From IMG/VR virus record IMGVR_UViG_3300023115_001125, positions 53,516 to 117,515 of that record: 64,000 nucleotides of DNA; one strand, 5' to 3'. Numbering within the stretch: the stretch's first letter is position 1; every line of letters starts with the position of its first letter. The notes below the pieces were generated by a model. That model was not told the origin of the DNA. It ran no database searches and saw only the letters and a program-made list of their open reading frames with translations. The position numbers and the translations under genes were made by a program. The DNA is from a virus. Shown one piece after another: positions 18,247-25,740 of the stretch.

Positions 18247-18819
18247 CTAAAAATTATCCAAAAATTGTTCTTGCATTTTTATTTTAGCCTCTTTGTAGGA
18301 TTCTACTTCTACATTTTGAATTTGGATATCACTTGGCAAAAACACATACGTAATAATTGAACTTGGTAATTTACTAGTTTTAAGTCCGTCACCTGCAGAT
18401 ATACAGTATTTGGTTAGTGTTTGTTTATCAATTACTGCGGCACTATTATTATCGCATATAAGCAAGAAGTCTGCATAACTTTCTGGTAAATCTCTACCCT
18501 CACTTGATCCTCTGCTATTCATAAGTTGTAGATCTGATACGTGCTTTTTTTGTTTCTGTGTTTTGCTGGTAAACAAACAATCTTGTGTGTATTTCATTTC
18601 AACTGTTGTACCGTCGGGCAATACATGATCAATACCTTCAACATTAATATAACGCATTTGACCATTGCTGAATTTTTCTAACGATTTTTCAAACAAGTCG
18701 CTTTTATCAAAACGTAACTTACGTTCATTTAGTTCATCACCGACTGTTGAAACAAGTGTGCAGAACCTACTCCACTCTATATTTGATCTAAGCCAATCTG
18801 CTAATTCATTAGTGTTCAT
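18247..18819 (-). CDS. Putative PD-(D/E)XK nuclease-like protein
   Basis: 190 residues with no clear named family. The segment GIDHVLPDGTTVEMKYTQD has the spacing of a restriction-type active site: an aspartate, then E-x-K on the next strand. A later DLPESYADFLLICDNNSAAV would be the following core strands. The product is mixed alpha/beta with a basic C-terminus. It could be a homing, repair or host-DNA-degrading nuclease. The call rests on one short motif and the predicted fold order. Confidence 0.5.
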   Translation of the reverse strand: MNTNELADWLRSNIEWSRFCTLVSTVGDELNERKLRFDKSDLFEKSLEKFSNGQMRYINVEGIDHVLPDGTTVEMKYTQDCLFTSKTQKQKKHVSDLQLMNSRGSSEGRDLPESYADFLLICDNNSAAVIDKQTLTKYCISAGDGLKTSKLPSSIITYVFLPSDIQIQNVEVESYKEAKIKMQEQFLDNF

Positions 18820-18847
18820 TAACTACTCCATCCACTAATTACTTATT

Positions 18848-18924
18848 TGGCGCACTCGAAGAGATTCGAACTCCTGGCCTCCAGTTCCGCAAACTGGCGT
18901 TCTATCCAACTGAACTACGAGTGC
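18848..18924 (-). tRNA. tRNA-Arg, anticodon GCG
   Basis: A full cloverleaf with encoded CCA: acceptor GCACTCG/CGAGTGC, D stem GTTC/GAAC, anticodon stem CCAGT/ACTGG around loop TTGCGGA, and T loop TTCGAAT. The anticodon GCG reads CGC and, by wobble, CGU. Bacteria normally use ACG (read as ICG) for this box, so GCG is unusual. The D loop keeps the adenine at position 20 used for arginine identity. Confidence 0.9.
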
Positions 18925-18930
18925 GTAATT

Positions 18931-18962
18931 ATTATACTACAATATTCTTTGGTGAAAGTCAA
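18931..18962 (-). promoter_or_regulatory. Promoter for tRNA-Arg
   Basis: TTGACT is followed after 17 bases by TAGTAT, and after 20 bases by TATAAT, directly before the tRNA. Confidence 0.65.
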
Positions 18963-18964
18963 GA

Positions 18965-18993
18965 GAAAAAAATAGGCGACATAAAGCCGCCTA
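18965..18993 (-). terminator. Intrinsic terminator after the small HTH-like gene
   Basis: An 8-bp stem (TAGGCGGC / GTCGCCTA with one G-T pair), 5-base loop and a run of seven T on the minus strand. Confidence 0.9.
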
Positions 18994-19023
18994 CTTTCTT
19001 TAAGATTGAAATAAGGATTTAGA

Positions 19024-19266
19024 TTATACTAAACCTTTTGCCATTGCTTTGTAACCAGCGGCTACAACTGCTCTTGACGGAGTACCTAATCTGTACTTCT
19101 TAACACCTTTTTTAGTGTTTAGGTACACAGGGTATCCTGCAAATCTTAGTGATTGAATAACTGCTTGTGGGTTACCAGCACCAAATTTAGAAGCAATTTG
19201 CTCTGAAGTTAGTTCTTTACCGTTTTGTAAAGCAGTTAATACGCTATCTTGAATAGTAGTTTTCAT
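19024..19266 (-). CDS. Small winged-helix-like DNA-binding protein
   Basis: 80 residues: a first helix (SVLTALQNGK), then LTSEQIASKFGAGNPQAVIQSLRFAG, which reads as a helix-turn-helix, and a wing (YPVYLNTKKGVKKYRLG). It stands alone as a transcription unit with its own promoter, a strong AAGGAG site and a strong terminator. That layout suggests high, independent expression of a small regulator. Confidence 0.75.
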   Translation of the reverse strand: MKTTIQDSVLTALQNGKELTSEQIASKFGAGNPQAVIQSLRFAGYPVYLNTKKGVKKYRLGTPSRAVVAAGYKAMAKGLV

Positions 19267-19330
19267 TAATTTTCTCCTTAATTAAGTTTCAATTAGCAAT
19301 GAACAGGGAAAGTCTCCATGTTCTTTATAT

Positions 19331-19359
19331 ATAATACACTAAAAATTTAATAAAGTCAA
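19331..19359 (-). promoter_or_regulatory. Sigma70-like promoter for the winged-helix gene
   Basis: TTGACT, 17-base spacer, TATTAT on the minus strand. Confidence 0.78.
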
Positions 19360-19374
19360 CGACTTATTTGCCAA

Positions 19375-19974
19375 TTACACAAAATCGGGTCCATGTACCC
19401 ATCCAACTAATGACTTTCGGATGCCTTTAGTTACAGGTGTTACTTTGTGTGGCAAATAACTTGGGAAGAAACAGATTTGATTGTATTGTAGATCACAGTT
19501 AATGCCTTTGTAGTCTACATCAAGAATTAGATCGCCACCTTCAAACTCGTTTGGATCGTTCAATAGCAAACTAAAACTTAGTTTTCGTGTATCACCATTT
19601 TGTCCTTTAAGGGCACCATCGCAATGTGTTACATAATGACCTTTCTTTTCTGCGGTATATACACTATACTGGCAAGGTTCTAAATAGGTAATAGCAAATT
19701 TGTATAATGTATTATTTGCATAATGCACAGCATCGCCTAACCTTGCATAAATTTCTGGAAAACGGTTTGTGTCAATCCAACTAATATCAGTTGATCGAAC
19801 AGTATCGTTTGAGCCTACTGCATTGTCATCCTCGATAAATCCAGCGGGTTCTAATGGGTTCTCTTTGTTCACATAGTCAGCCAATTCTTGTATTTGTTCT
19901 GGTATTAGAACATTGTCTAACTTAAAATGCGGAAATGGATTGCTGTTAATTAATGGTGGAACTAAATTATACAT
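19375..19974 (-). CDS. 2OG-Fe(II) oxygenase (prolyl-4-hydroxylase/PiuC-like)
   Basis: 199 residues. The facial triad is visible as HCDG (H-x-D) near residue 119 and LPHKV near 177, with the 2OG-binding arginine or lysine in KGIRKSLVGWVHG. LSFSLLLNDPNEFEGGDLIL is the hallmark core strand pair of P4Hc-type enzymes. Hydroxylation of a protein or small molecule is expected. It overlaps the next oxygenase by 8 bases. Spacing fits a co-expressed pair. Confidence 0.92.
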   Translation of the reverse strand: MYNLVPPLINSNPFPHFKLDNVLIPEQIQELADYVNKENPLEPAGFIEDDNAVGSNDTVRSTDISWIDTNRFPEIYARLGDAVHYANNTLYKFAITYLEPCQYSVYTAEKKGHYVTHCDGALKGQNGDTRKLSFSLLLNDPNEFEGGDLILDVDYKGINCDLQYNQICFFPSYLPHKVTPVTKGIRKSLVGWVHGPDFV

Positions 19975-20488
19975 TTGTTGCTCTAATCTGTAGTGTTACT
20001 CTTGTCTGTTTTGCCCACGGAGTAATACTAGTAACCGAGTGCATAACAGGCTTTTCCATTCTATTAATCAAGATCATTTTGTTGTAATTTGGTTCTTCGG
20101 CAATAATTTTTCCTAGTGTGCTATCTCTATATAAAAACAATCCACCATCGTTAAAATCCCAATCATGATTAAGATAAACTGTTGCACTAGCACCATACCC
20201 CATATCATCGTGCCAATCTAGCATACTGTTTCTATTCCAAAGGTACACGTATGATTTAAAATCGTAATCTTTTAATCTTGGATCTACTTCAACAATAAGT
20301 TTTTTAAGTTCTTCGTTAAACTCGTCAATTAAAGTCATATTAAAACTAGTTGAGCCTTCGTGAACAATGTTATCAACACTATGGCTTGTCATCCAAGCAA
20401 ATGAATTGCTTTGAATTTTTTCTTTGATATGAAGAGCAATATCTTCAATCATTTTTTGAGGTAGAAAGTTTTCTTTAATTGTAATCAT
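19967..20488 (-). CDS. 2OG-Fe(II) oxygenase (P4Hc-like)
   Basis: 173 residues. LDWHDDMGYGASATVYLN supplies H-x-D, NDGGLFLYRD is the central strand, and KPVMHSVTS with TRVTLQIRA gives the distal histidine and arginine. It differs from its downstream partner enough to have a separate substrate. A three-helix membrane-protein gene is coupled upstream by a 4-base overlap. Confidence 0.9.
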   Translation of the reverse strand: MITIKENFLPQKMIEDIALHIKEKIQSNSFAWMTSHSVDNIVHEGSTSFNMTLIDEFNEELKKLIVEVDPRLKDYDFKSYVYLWNRNSMLDWHDDMGYGASATVYLNHDWDFNDGGLFLYRDSTLGKIIAEEPNYNKMILINRMEKPVMHSVTSITPWAKQTRVTLQIRATNV

Positions 20489-20775
20489 ATTATTGTTTTT
20501 ATAAACCCTATTCCATCTATTCCTAAGTATATAACATACATTAGTGTGAAGCCGAACGATTTCCGGCTATATGCGGCGGTCATTAACAATACACTAGCCA
20601 GTATAAAAAACAAGTAGGCCCAAAACATAGGTGGGTTTGGTGAGTACCACATTAAGATTAAACTAGCAATTAAATTGCTAACCATACCTACAACTTCGTA
20701 GGCAAATCGTTTTGGGTTTGATCTAAAGTCTTTCTTGATCCAGTTTAATGTATCCTTACGACCTATACGACTCAC
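20485..20775 (-). CDS. Small three-helix membrane protein
   Basis: 96 residues with hydrophobic helices near 26-43 (VVGMVSNLIASLILMWY), 49-67 (MFWAYLFFILASVLLMTAA) and 73-95 (FGFTLMYVIYLGIDGIGFI), after a basic cytoplasmic start. Size and pattern recall phage relatives of small transporters, but no signature residues of a named family are visible. Start and stop overlap both neighbours by 4 bases, so it is embedded in the oxygenase operon. Confidence 0.72.
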   Translation of the reverse strand: MSRIGRKDTLNWIKKDFRSNPKRFAYEVVGMVSNLIASLILMWYSPNPPMFWAYLFFILASVLLMTAAYSRKSFGFTLMYVIYLGIDGIGFIKTII

Positions 20776-21494
20776 ACCTGCCTTTCTGCAATGTACTTGT
20801 TAGAGTTTACTTGAACAAAGTAACTTCTAGCAATCATATCGCAAAAACGTTGGAATTCTAATCCAAGACGAGCAGTAGCAGTCATGTATCCTGCTCTTGT
20901 TGTTTTACTTTCGTTAATAATTTGATATTTGTATCGAGGATTGATTAGATACACACCACCCTCAATCATTGGCATTGATCCGCAGTTTTCAACAACTAGT
21001 TTACAATCTTTGCCAGGCATTCTAACAGCACAAAGAATTGGTAATGCATCATCAAGAAAATCAAATGCATTGTTAATATTATATTCTTTATCCTGTCTTG
21101 GCTCTATTGAACTTTCAGCATCCAAAAATTCATATTTAATCCAACCAAATCTTTCAGATGGGAAACGTGTTTCCCACCATTCTCTTGTGTATGGAACTTC
21201 GTATGTTGTTGCAGGTCTATACTGTCCATTGGTTGCTAAGAACACTTCGTTTCGTCCTGGAAACTTTTGCTCAATCTTTTCTAGTTCAATACGTCCTCGG
21301 TAGTCTTGTCCTAATGGAATGAATTCTGGACTGTTAACAGATCGAACAGCAAGATTAATCCATCCAATGTCCTGCTTTATCATTTGTTCCAAATACCATT
21401 TAGCAACGTGAAATCCTTGATGTGGGTCAACGTCCTCAGGTAAAGGCGGAAAGATTATTTCTTTATCTTTATGTTCGTTATAAAAGTCTGTCAT
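20772..21494 (-). CDS. Unknown protein, possibly jelly-roll fold
   Basis: 240 residues from the ATG; a GTG four codons upstream is possible. YTREWWETRFPSERFGWIKYEF and the C-terminal MIEGGVYLINPRYKYQIINE then TARLGLEF look like the late strands of aspartyl/asparaginyl hydroxylase-type jelly rolls, but a clear H-x-D is not seen. It is coupled to the membrane gene below by 4 bases. I would not assign catalysis. Confidence 0.55.
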   Translation of the reverse strand: MTDFYNEHKDKEIIFPPLPEDVDPHQGFHVAKWYLEQMIKQDIGWINLAVRSVNSPEFIPLGQDYRGRIELEKIEQKFPGRNEVFLATNGQYRPATTYEVPYTREWWETRFPSERFGWIKYEFLDAESSIEPRQDKEYNINNAFDFLDDALPILCAVRMPGKDCKLVVENCGSMPMIEGGVYLINPRYKYQIINESKTTRAGYMTATARLGLEFQRFCDMIARSYFVQVNSNKYIAERQV

Positions 21495-21651
21495 TTTTTC
21501 TAGCACTTATAAGTTGCCTTTGCAACCTAAATATTTCTTCCTTAACTAACTGTTGCTTCTGAAACTTAACATTACGCTTTTGCATTTTAGTAAGTTCATT
21601 AATCTTTTCTTGAATCCTTTTTTCAAGAGCGTTTATTAAGTTCTGATCCAT
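21478..21651 (-). CDS. Short coiled-coil protein, 57 residues
   Basis: The frame begins MDQNLINALEKRIQEKINEL and is helical and highly charged throughout, ending ISARKNDRLL. It overlaps the start of the downstream gene by 17 bases and is preceded by a tRNA gene. The function is unknown; it could be an oligomerising adaptor. Confidence 0.55.
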   Translation of the reverse strand: MDQNLINALEKRIQEKINELTKMQKRNVKFQKQQLVKEEIFRLQRQLISARKNDRLL

Positions 21652-21671
21652 ACTATATTTAATACAATGTT

Positions 21672-21745
21672 TGGTGCCCAGTGACAGAATCGAACTGCCA
21701 ATAGATGATTACAAATCAACTGTTATACCATTTAACTAACCGGGC
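21672..21745 (-). tRNA. tRNA-Thr, anticodon TGT
   Basis: Acceptor GCCCGGT/ACTGGGC, D stem GTTA/TAAC, anticodon loop TTTGTAA flanked by GTTGA/TCATC with one mismatch, T loop TTCGATT, and encoded CCA. The first ten bases overlap the end of the upstream protein gene. Confidence 0.9.
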
Positions 21746-22104
21746 AAAATTTGAACTGCTGTAATACGATCGTAGCGGAAACTACGGAAACCTTTTGATT
21801 CAGTGGCCCATACAGCAATTACTTTATCTGAAATTTCTCGGACTTTCTTTTGAGTTAACGGCTCGTCTTTTTTAGCGGGTGGTAGCATACTAGGAATTAG
21901 TGTGCAAGGCATTACACGTTTATCGCCGTCTAGTTTAGTAAAGGTTACTTCAACTACGTTTTCCCTTAGCATTTTCAGAAGATCGTCCTTTGTCGGAATC
22001 CCCTTCATTTCTGCGATCTTTTTTTCCAAAGATTCTGTCGTATCCTTCTGCGTATTTTGCATCGTCTGCACCTTTTCTTCTTCCACTACCTTTGCCTCCG
22101 TCAC
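21736..22104 (-). CDS. Phage WYL_2/DUF2693-type Sm-like beta-barrel protein
   Basis: 122 residues. The C-terminal half has the conserved pattern VVEVTFTKLDGDKRVMPCTL, then VIAVWATESKGFRSFRYDRI, typical of small phage barrel proteins of this family that are thought to bind nucleic acid. The N-terminal ~40 residues are charged and helical. Its last codons (LPG-stop) run into the tRNA-Thr acceptor stem, so the tRNA is cut out of, or competes with, this message. Confidence 0.78.
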   Translation of the reverse strand: MTEAKVVEEEKVQTMQNTQKDTTESLEKKIAEMKGIPTKDDLLKMLRENVVEVTFTKLDGDKRVMPCTLIPSMLPPAKKDEPLTQKKVREISDKVIAVWATESKGFRSFRYDRITAVQILPG

Positions 22105-22365
22105 TCAATTCAACGTCCTCTTATTTTTAAGTTTATCTTCTTCTGGAATATCCCATGCCATCTGTTCTTCAATAGCATAACGAGCACCTTCGATATAATC
22201 TCGATCTTCGTCGTCTAACGCACTCCAAAACTTACTTACTGTTTGAATGTGTTCTTCAACAACTTCAGGACGTTTTAAATGATAATTATCCTCCATCCAC
22301 ATTTGGAGAATATCCATACGTTGTTTAATTTTTTCTCTTACACTCAAATCAAAATCCTCGACCAT
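22105..22365 (-). CDS. Conserved helical phage protein
   Basis: The start MVEDFDLSVREKIKQRMD gives 86 residues and overlaps the previous stop by 17 bases; longer upstream starts would overlap that gene fully. Helices include ILQMWMEDNYHLKRPEVVEEH and VSKFWSALDDEDRDYIEGARY. It ends next to the barrel-protein start, forming a three-gene run. The function is unknown. Confidence 0.7.
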   Translation of the reverse strand: MVEDFDLSVREKIKQRMDILQMWMEDNYHLKRPEVVEEHIQTVSKFWSALDDEDRDYIEGARYAIEEQMAWDIPEEDKLKNKRTLN

Positions 22366-22582
22366 TTGTGATCTTGTATTCCTGTGGTCCAGGTGTTGTA
22401 AACTCCATGCCCATTTTATTTCCGACATAAACTTTACCATTCCATTGCATCTTGATTTGATTTTGCACCATGAATACTTCGACAAACTTTCCTTTTTCAA
22501 ATCTGTCTACATCTGCTGTAATAGTCTTGTCATTATCTGTACAAGTTACTACACACGTTTTATCATGTTCTGTTCTAATCAT
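22349..22582 (-). CDS. Small conserved beta protein
   Basis: 77 residues, predicted all-beta (CVVTCTDNDKTITADVDRFE, KFVEVFMVQNQIKMQWNGKV, YVGNKMGMEFTTPGPQEY). It resembles small accessory proteins found beside nucleic-acid barrel proteins in T4-like marine phages. It has its own canonical promoter and a GGAG site. Function unknown. Confidence 0.72.
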   Translation of the reverse strand: MIRTEHDKTCVVTCTDNDKTITADVDRFEKGKFVEVFMVQNQIKMQWNGKVYVGNKMGMEFTTPGPQEYKITNGRGF

Positions 22583-22583
22583 G

Positions 22584-22769
22584 TTATCTCCTTTTTAAAT
22601 TATTATATTGTAAGTAGATCAAAAAGTCAACTATTAAAAAATTAAAAAACAATCCTGTAGTAGTAAGCATCACTCCAAAAAGCATAGGGATAATAATTAG
22701 GAACAATCCTAGTTTAATAAGATAATCAAAGGCTAATTCAACCGGAACTGTCCAAAACAACCAAGTCAT
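22584..22769 (-). CDS. Two-helix membrane protein, 61 residues
   Basis: MTWLFWTVPVELAFDYLI followed by LGLFLIIIPMLFGVMLTTTG and FFNFLIVDFLIYLQY, with a basic LKRR end. It starts inside the stop of the acetyltransferase-like gene (ATGA overlap), which supports translation. Possible membrane remodelling or exclusion role, not resolvable here. Confidence 0.65.
   Translation of the reverse strand: MTWLFWTVPVELAFDYLIKLGLFLIIIPMLFGVMLTTTGLFFNFLIVDFLIYLQYNNLKRR
22602..22630 (-). promoter_or_regulatory. Sigma70-like promoter
   Basis: TTGACT, 17-base spacer, TATAAT; drives the small beta-protein run and lies inside the two-helix gene. Confidence 0.78.
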
Positions 22770-23200
22770 ACAGTATACTCGAAATTATTTGATTCAGTGT
22801 TTTCACTGACCCATTCAGCACCATTGCGTAGATGAAACTTCATTGCCATTTCAGTCTTAGGACTAAGAGTAACATATCGTTTAACATTCTTAGTGTTCTT
22901 AATATGATCCGCGGCACGTAATACCATGTCACGCCCTGCACCTTTTGCATAACTCCATACTGTATAGAATATTGCAATATCACCATCAACTGTACTAAAC
23001 TCTGTTAGTTCTTGTTCATTAGTTGGAACTTTGTTTGCATAGGCAACACAAATAACCGCTTGTATTACACTATCTTCGTTTTCGAGTGCATAAACTTCTC
23101 TACCATTACTAATTCGATATGCTAACGGTAAGTGGCCTCGAACAGGATCGTCGGAACAGTGACCAATGTTCCAGTCATCTTGAATTTGAATTAATTCCAT
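22766..23200 (-). CDS. GNAT-like acetyltransferase
   Basis: 144 residues with GNAT order: a strand pair (EDSVIQAVICVAYANKV), a beta-4-like strand (DIAIFYTVWSYAKGAGRDMV) where the acetyl-CoA loop would be, then a helix and RYVTLSPKTEMAMKFHLRNG. The last segment matches the phage GNAT subgroup in which an N/K-rich helix precedes a final strand. A protein or small-molecule acceptor is not evident. It abuts the GIY-YIG gene stop and overlaps the next gene by 4 bases. Confidence 0.72.
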   Translation of the reverse strand: MELIQIQDDWNIGHCSDDPVRGHLPLAYRISNGREVYALENEDSVIQAVICVAYANKVPTNEQELTEFSTVDGDIAIFYTVWSYAKGAGRDMVLRAADHIKNTKNVKRYVTLSPKTEMAMKFHLRNGAEWVSENTESNNFEYTV

Positions 23201-23844
23201 TATTTGATTCCTAATATCAGTTTGACCCTGCGTAAATCACTTTCTGGATTGCACACAGGAATTCTATTGTACTTTTCGTAGTACTTAACCATCAAAGCCA
23301 TCTCATGATCTTTGACCTGACTGCTATGCATTGGCAAGTATGCTTGATAGCAATGATCGATATCTGCTTTATCAAAGTTTTCTTTAAATGCTGTACCACA
23401 ACCGTAAGGCGAAAGCCTTTCGTTTCGTACTGTGCCTTTAAAGTCTGTACGGCGACCGAGCATACAATTACGTGTTACTGCTCTACTTTCGCCAATATAA
23501 ATTACACCTTCATGTAGGAAGTCTGCAGGACCAGTTGGAGGACCGTCCTTATATAATCCGTAAACATAACAACCAGCATCTTTTTTATCAAAACCCCAAT
23601 TAGCACTCCAAGATTCGTCGATGTGATGCCATTTAGTAAACTCTAAACTCCAAGGGTCAACAAGTGTCATTTCTTGGGTACTAAATGCATCTAGGCCACT
23701 AGTTGTGAAAACTTTCTTGAACGTATAACATAGTTCTTCAAGTTTATCTTCGTGTTGTGTAAAAATGGACTCTAGTACTTCTTGTTTGAGTCCATGTCCT
23801 CCACTAGCCTTTGCAATGTTTTCTGCGAGTATCTTCGCTTTCAT
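23200..23844 (-). CDS. GIY-YIG-type nuclease-like protein
   Basis: 214 residues. Around residue 91, GCYVYGLYKDG forms the first strand of the GIY motif and GVIYIGESRAV the YIG strand, separated by 20 residues. The helix CMLGRRTDFKG supplies the conserved arginine, and HEMALMVKYYEKYNRIPVCN carries the usual glutamate and asparagine. Catalytic residues therefore look complete. It could be a homing or debranching nuclease, or a conserved phage replication-repair nuclease. The N-terminal ~85 residues are helical and unassigned. Confidence 0.75.
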   Translation of the reverse strand: MKAKILAENIAKASGGHGLKQEVLESIFTQHEDKLEELCYTFKKVFTTSGLDAFSTQEMTLVDPWSLEFTKWHHIDESWSANWGFDKKDAGCYVYGLYKDGPPTGPADFLHEGVIYIGESRAVTRNCMLGRRTDFKGTVRNERLSPYGCGTAFKENFDKADIDHCYQAYLPMHSSQVKDHEMALMVKYYEKYNRIPVCNPESDLRRVKLILGIK

Positions 23845-23852
23845 GTTACACC

Positions 23853-24050
23853 TTACATCTTTGCTTCGCGTTCTTTACGAGCCTTGTTTGCTCTAGCAAT
23901 ACCACGCTTCTTGTCAAGTCTTTTTTGCTCACTTGGCTTAGTATAGTATTGACGTTCTTTAAGTTCAACTAGTAATCCGCTTTTTTTAATTTTACGTTTA
24001 AGTTGTCTTAATGCTTTTTCAACGTTATTATTTTTTACTATTACTTGCAT
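23853..24050 (-). CDS. rpsU: Ribosomal protein bS21 homolog
   Basis: 65 residues with the bS21 pattern: VIVKNNNVEKALRQLKRKIK, then ELKERQYYTKPSEQKRLDK and an arginine- and lysine-rich tail. bS21 sits at the 30S platform near the anti-Shine-Dalgarno and is often the last protein to join. Phage bS21 genes are known from pelagiphages, where they are thought to replace host bS21. A GGAG site precedes the start. Confidence 0.93.
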   Translation of the reverse strand: MQVIVKNNNVEKALRQLKRKIKKSGLLVELKERQYYTKPSEQKRLDKKRGIARANKARKEREAKM

Positions 24051-24066
24051 ACTCCTCCTTTCCGTG

Positions 24067-24276
24067 TTAATGGAGCGTTCTCATTGCTCCTTCATCATTT
24101 AAATCAATTCCAAAGTATTCTTCACAAATTGTAACGATACTTTCTGGAACTAAATCTTCTTCTTTACCTGCTGGTATATACAAGCCTTTCAAATCTCCAT
24201 CAGCACTAATAATTAGTGCCCAGTCATCATCTTCCATGGCTTCACCAAGTTCAAAATATTCTTGGTTGTCTTGCAT
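24067..24276 (-). CDS. Small acidic conserved protein
   Basis: The ATG six bases after a GGAG site gives 69 residues: MQDNQEYFELGEAMEDDDWA, then LIISADGDLKGLYIPAGKEE and a short helix with CEEYFGIDLNDEG. It is strongly acidic and may bind a basic partner. Its promoter is separate from the bS21 gene, which follows 16 bases after its stop. The function is not known. Confidence 0.65.
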   Translation of the reverse strand: MQDNQEYFELGEAMEDDDWALIISADGDLKGLYIPAGKEEDLVPESIVTICEEYFGIDLNDEGAMRTLH

Positions 24277-24294
24277 TGTACACTCCATAACTAA

Positions 24295-24322
24295 ATTATA
24301 TACTATTACTATTTAATGTCAA
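24295..24322 (-). promoter_or_regulatory. Sigma70-like promoter
   Basis: TTGACA, 16-base spacer, TATAAT on the minus strand, driving the acidic protein and bS21. Confidence 0.78.
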
Positions 24323-25113
24323 CCTATTTTTACATAATTGATCATTGTTTCGGGGTATTTGGTAATAAAGTTTTTACCGTGGCCTTTTACTTTGCCTTTT
24401 ATTTTGAACGTAGTATCTACTTTTGGCAGTTGCTTAGTTTGATCAAAGTTTTTAAAGAAACTGACAAGGTTACCATCAAGTGATCCATTTAATACATGGC
24501 AACCGAAACGTTCTACAAAACGAATTTCATTAAGTGTAAACATACCAAACACTTGTTCACCAATACGCCCAATGTGTTTACTTTCACTAAAGTCGTTTTT
24601 AATCTTTTTCTTTAGTTCTTTCTTTTCGAAACTATCAAAATATACTTTTGGAAGAACTGCTACAACACCAAAGTCGGAACGTTTCAAAGTACTTTTAGTA
24701 ATAGATTCAAGTAGTGACTTCATAAAGTCGTTTAACGAATCAGCAATTACGGCAAATGCGTTTTCTTTGTGCAAATACTCTACACTTTTACGAGCATTCT
24801 CACGGTCTTCATCAATTACTGTAATAGGCTGGAAGTCCGGAGGGTTCATACCGTACGGTGCTAATTGGCATAACATTGATTCTTTATTAGAGAAAAGTGT
24901 AGGATTGTCTTCTGAAAACCTACGTGTATCTCTATAATAGCCACCGTTGTGTCGATGTGTTGCAAATGCAACAGACAATACTTCTAGAGTATCGTATTCT
25001 TTTTTCTTTGTATTCGCCACGGGTTTTACCTTGCCTTCGTTTCTAAGTTCAAATGCTAGTTCTTGTGTTTTGAACTCTTTCTTTGTCATATCGCCTATCA
25101 TTAGAAGCCTCAT
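24319..25113 (-). CDS. Conserved phage protein of unknown function
   Basis: 264 residues; MTKKEFKTQELAFEL eight codons further in is an alternative start with a closer AGG site. Segments HRHNGGYYRDTRRFSED, APYGMNPPDFQPITVI and HIGRIGEQVFGMFTLNEIRF give a distinctive pattern, and the C-terminus YKIKG-like strand pair (FKIKGKVKGHGKNF) suggests a small beta barrel that could contact nucleic acid. It is led by a promoter carrying a perfect palindrome over the -10. Function unknown. Confidence 0.6.
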   Translation of the reverse strand: MRLLMIGDMTKKEFKTQELAFELRNEGKVKPVANTKKKEYDTLEVLSVAFATHRHNGGYYRDTRRFSEDNPTLFSNKESMLCQLAPYGMNPPDFQPITVIDEDRENARKSVEYLHKENAFAVIADSLNDFMKSLLESITKSTLKRSDFGVVAVLPKVYFDSFEKKELKKKIKNDFSESKHIGRIGEQVFGMFTLNEIRFVERFGCHVLNGSLDGNLVSFFKNFDQTKQLPKVDTTFKIKGKVKGHGKNFITKYPETMINYVKIG

Positions 25114-25133
25114 TACCTAAGTGTTATAGTGTT

Positions 25134-25162
25134 ATAATAACACAAAGTATTATATTTGTCAA
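25134..25162 (-). promoter_or_regulatory. Sigma70-like promoter with operator-like palindrome
   Basis: TTGACA, 17-base spacer, TATTAT on the minus strand. A perfect 15-base palindrome, GTGTTATAATAACAC, at 25129-25143 covers the -10 box, and a GTGTTATA half copy follows. This is a plausible repressor site. Confidence 0.6.
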
Positions 25163-25173
25163 CCAAAAAAATA

Positions 25174-25740
25174 TTAAAATATGTGATCTGCAATACCTAA
25201 ATCAACCATTTGTTTGGCTGTGTAATATTGATCACTTGGGTTCTTAATAAATTTGTTACGTACTTCTTGGATTGTCATTCCGCTGGCATCTTTTAATATT
25301 TGTAAACAACGCATTTCACAGTTTTGGTTTTCTTTCATCTGTGCTTTCATGTCGTGTACTTTGGCTTCCATTGAGTCGGAATGTTGATGATTCATTGAAC
25401 CTGCATTTTTACCAACATAACGCTCACCCTGTTTGCCACTAGCAAAAATTAAAAAGCCAGCACTCATAACAGCACCAATACCGATAGTGCTAATGTTATG
25501 ATAACTGTTCTTCATTACATCAATCAAAGCAAATGCTTCGTATAGGTCTCCGCCATATGTGTTAATGTAAAGTTTAAGGGTACGTTTTGGTTTCTTGTTT
25601 AAGTTTGCAGAAAGAATCCATTTGATTGCTTCACCTACATTTTCACTAGCAATGTCGCCGTGCAGATAATGGATATCACTGTCCAACAGACTTTTATCAA
25701 TGGCGTCACTTGCAGTCCAATTATCGTATTTTGTAGGCAT
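25174..25740 (-). CDS. clpP: ClpP-like serine protease
   Basis: 188 residues. Family landmarks include YINTYGGDLYEAFALIDVM, the nucleophile Ser93 in GAVMSAGFLIFASGKQGER, His118 in SMNHQHS (family: MIHQP) and Asp169 in NPSDQYYTAKQMVDLGIADH. Ser-His-Asp is therefore complete. Unfoldase-contact residues cannot be judged by eye. It may be used to redirect host Clp proteolysis, or as a prohead-type protease. A ClpS adaptor is encoded nearby. Confidence 0.9.
   Translation of the reverse strand: MPTKYDNWTASDAIDKSLLDSDIHYLHGDIASENVGEAIKWILSANLNKKPKRTLKLYINTYGGDLYEAFALIDVMKNSYHNISTIGIGAVMSAGFLIFASGKQGERYVGKNAGSMNHQHSDSMEAKVHDMKAQMKENQNCEMRCLQILKDASGMTIQEVRNKFIKNPSDQYYTAKQMVDLGIADHIF

Noticed and set aside
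20485-20775. PnuC-type nicotinamide riboside transporter
   Set aside because: Too short (96 residues) and lacks recognisable PnuC motifs.
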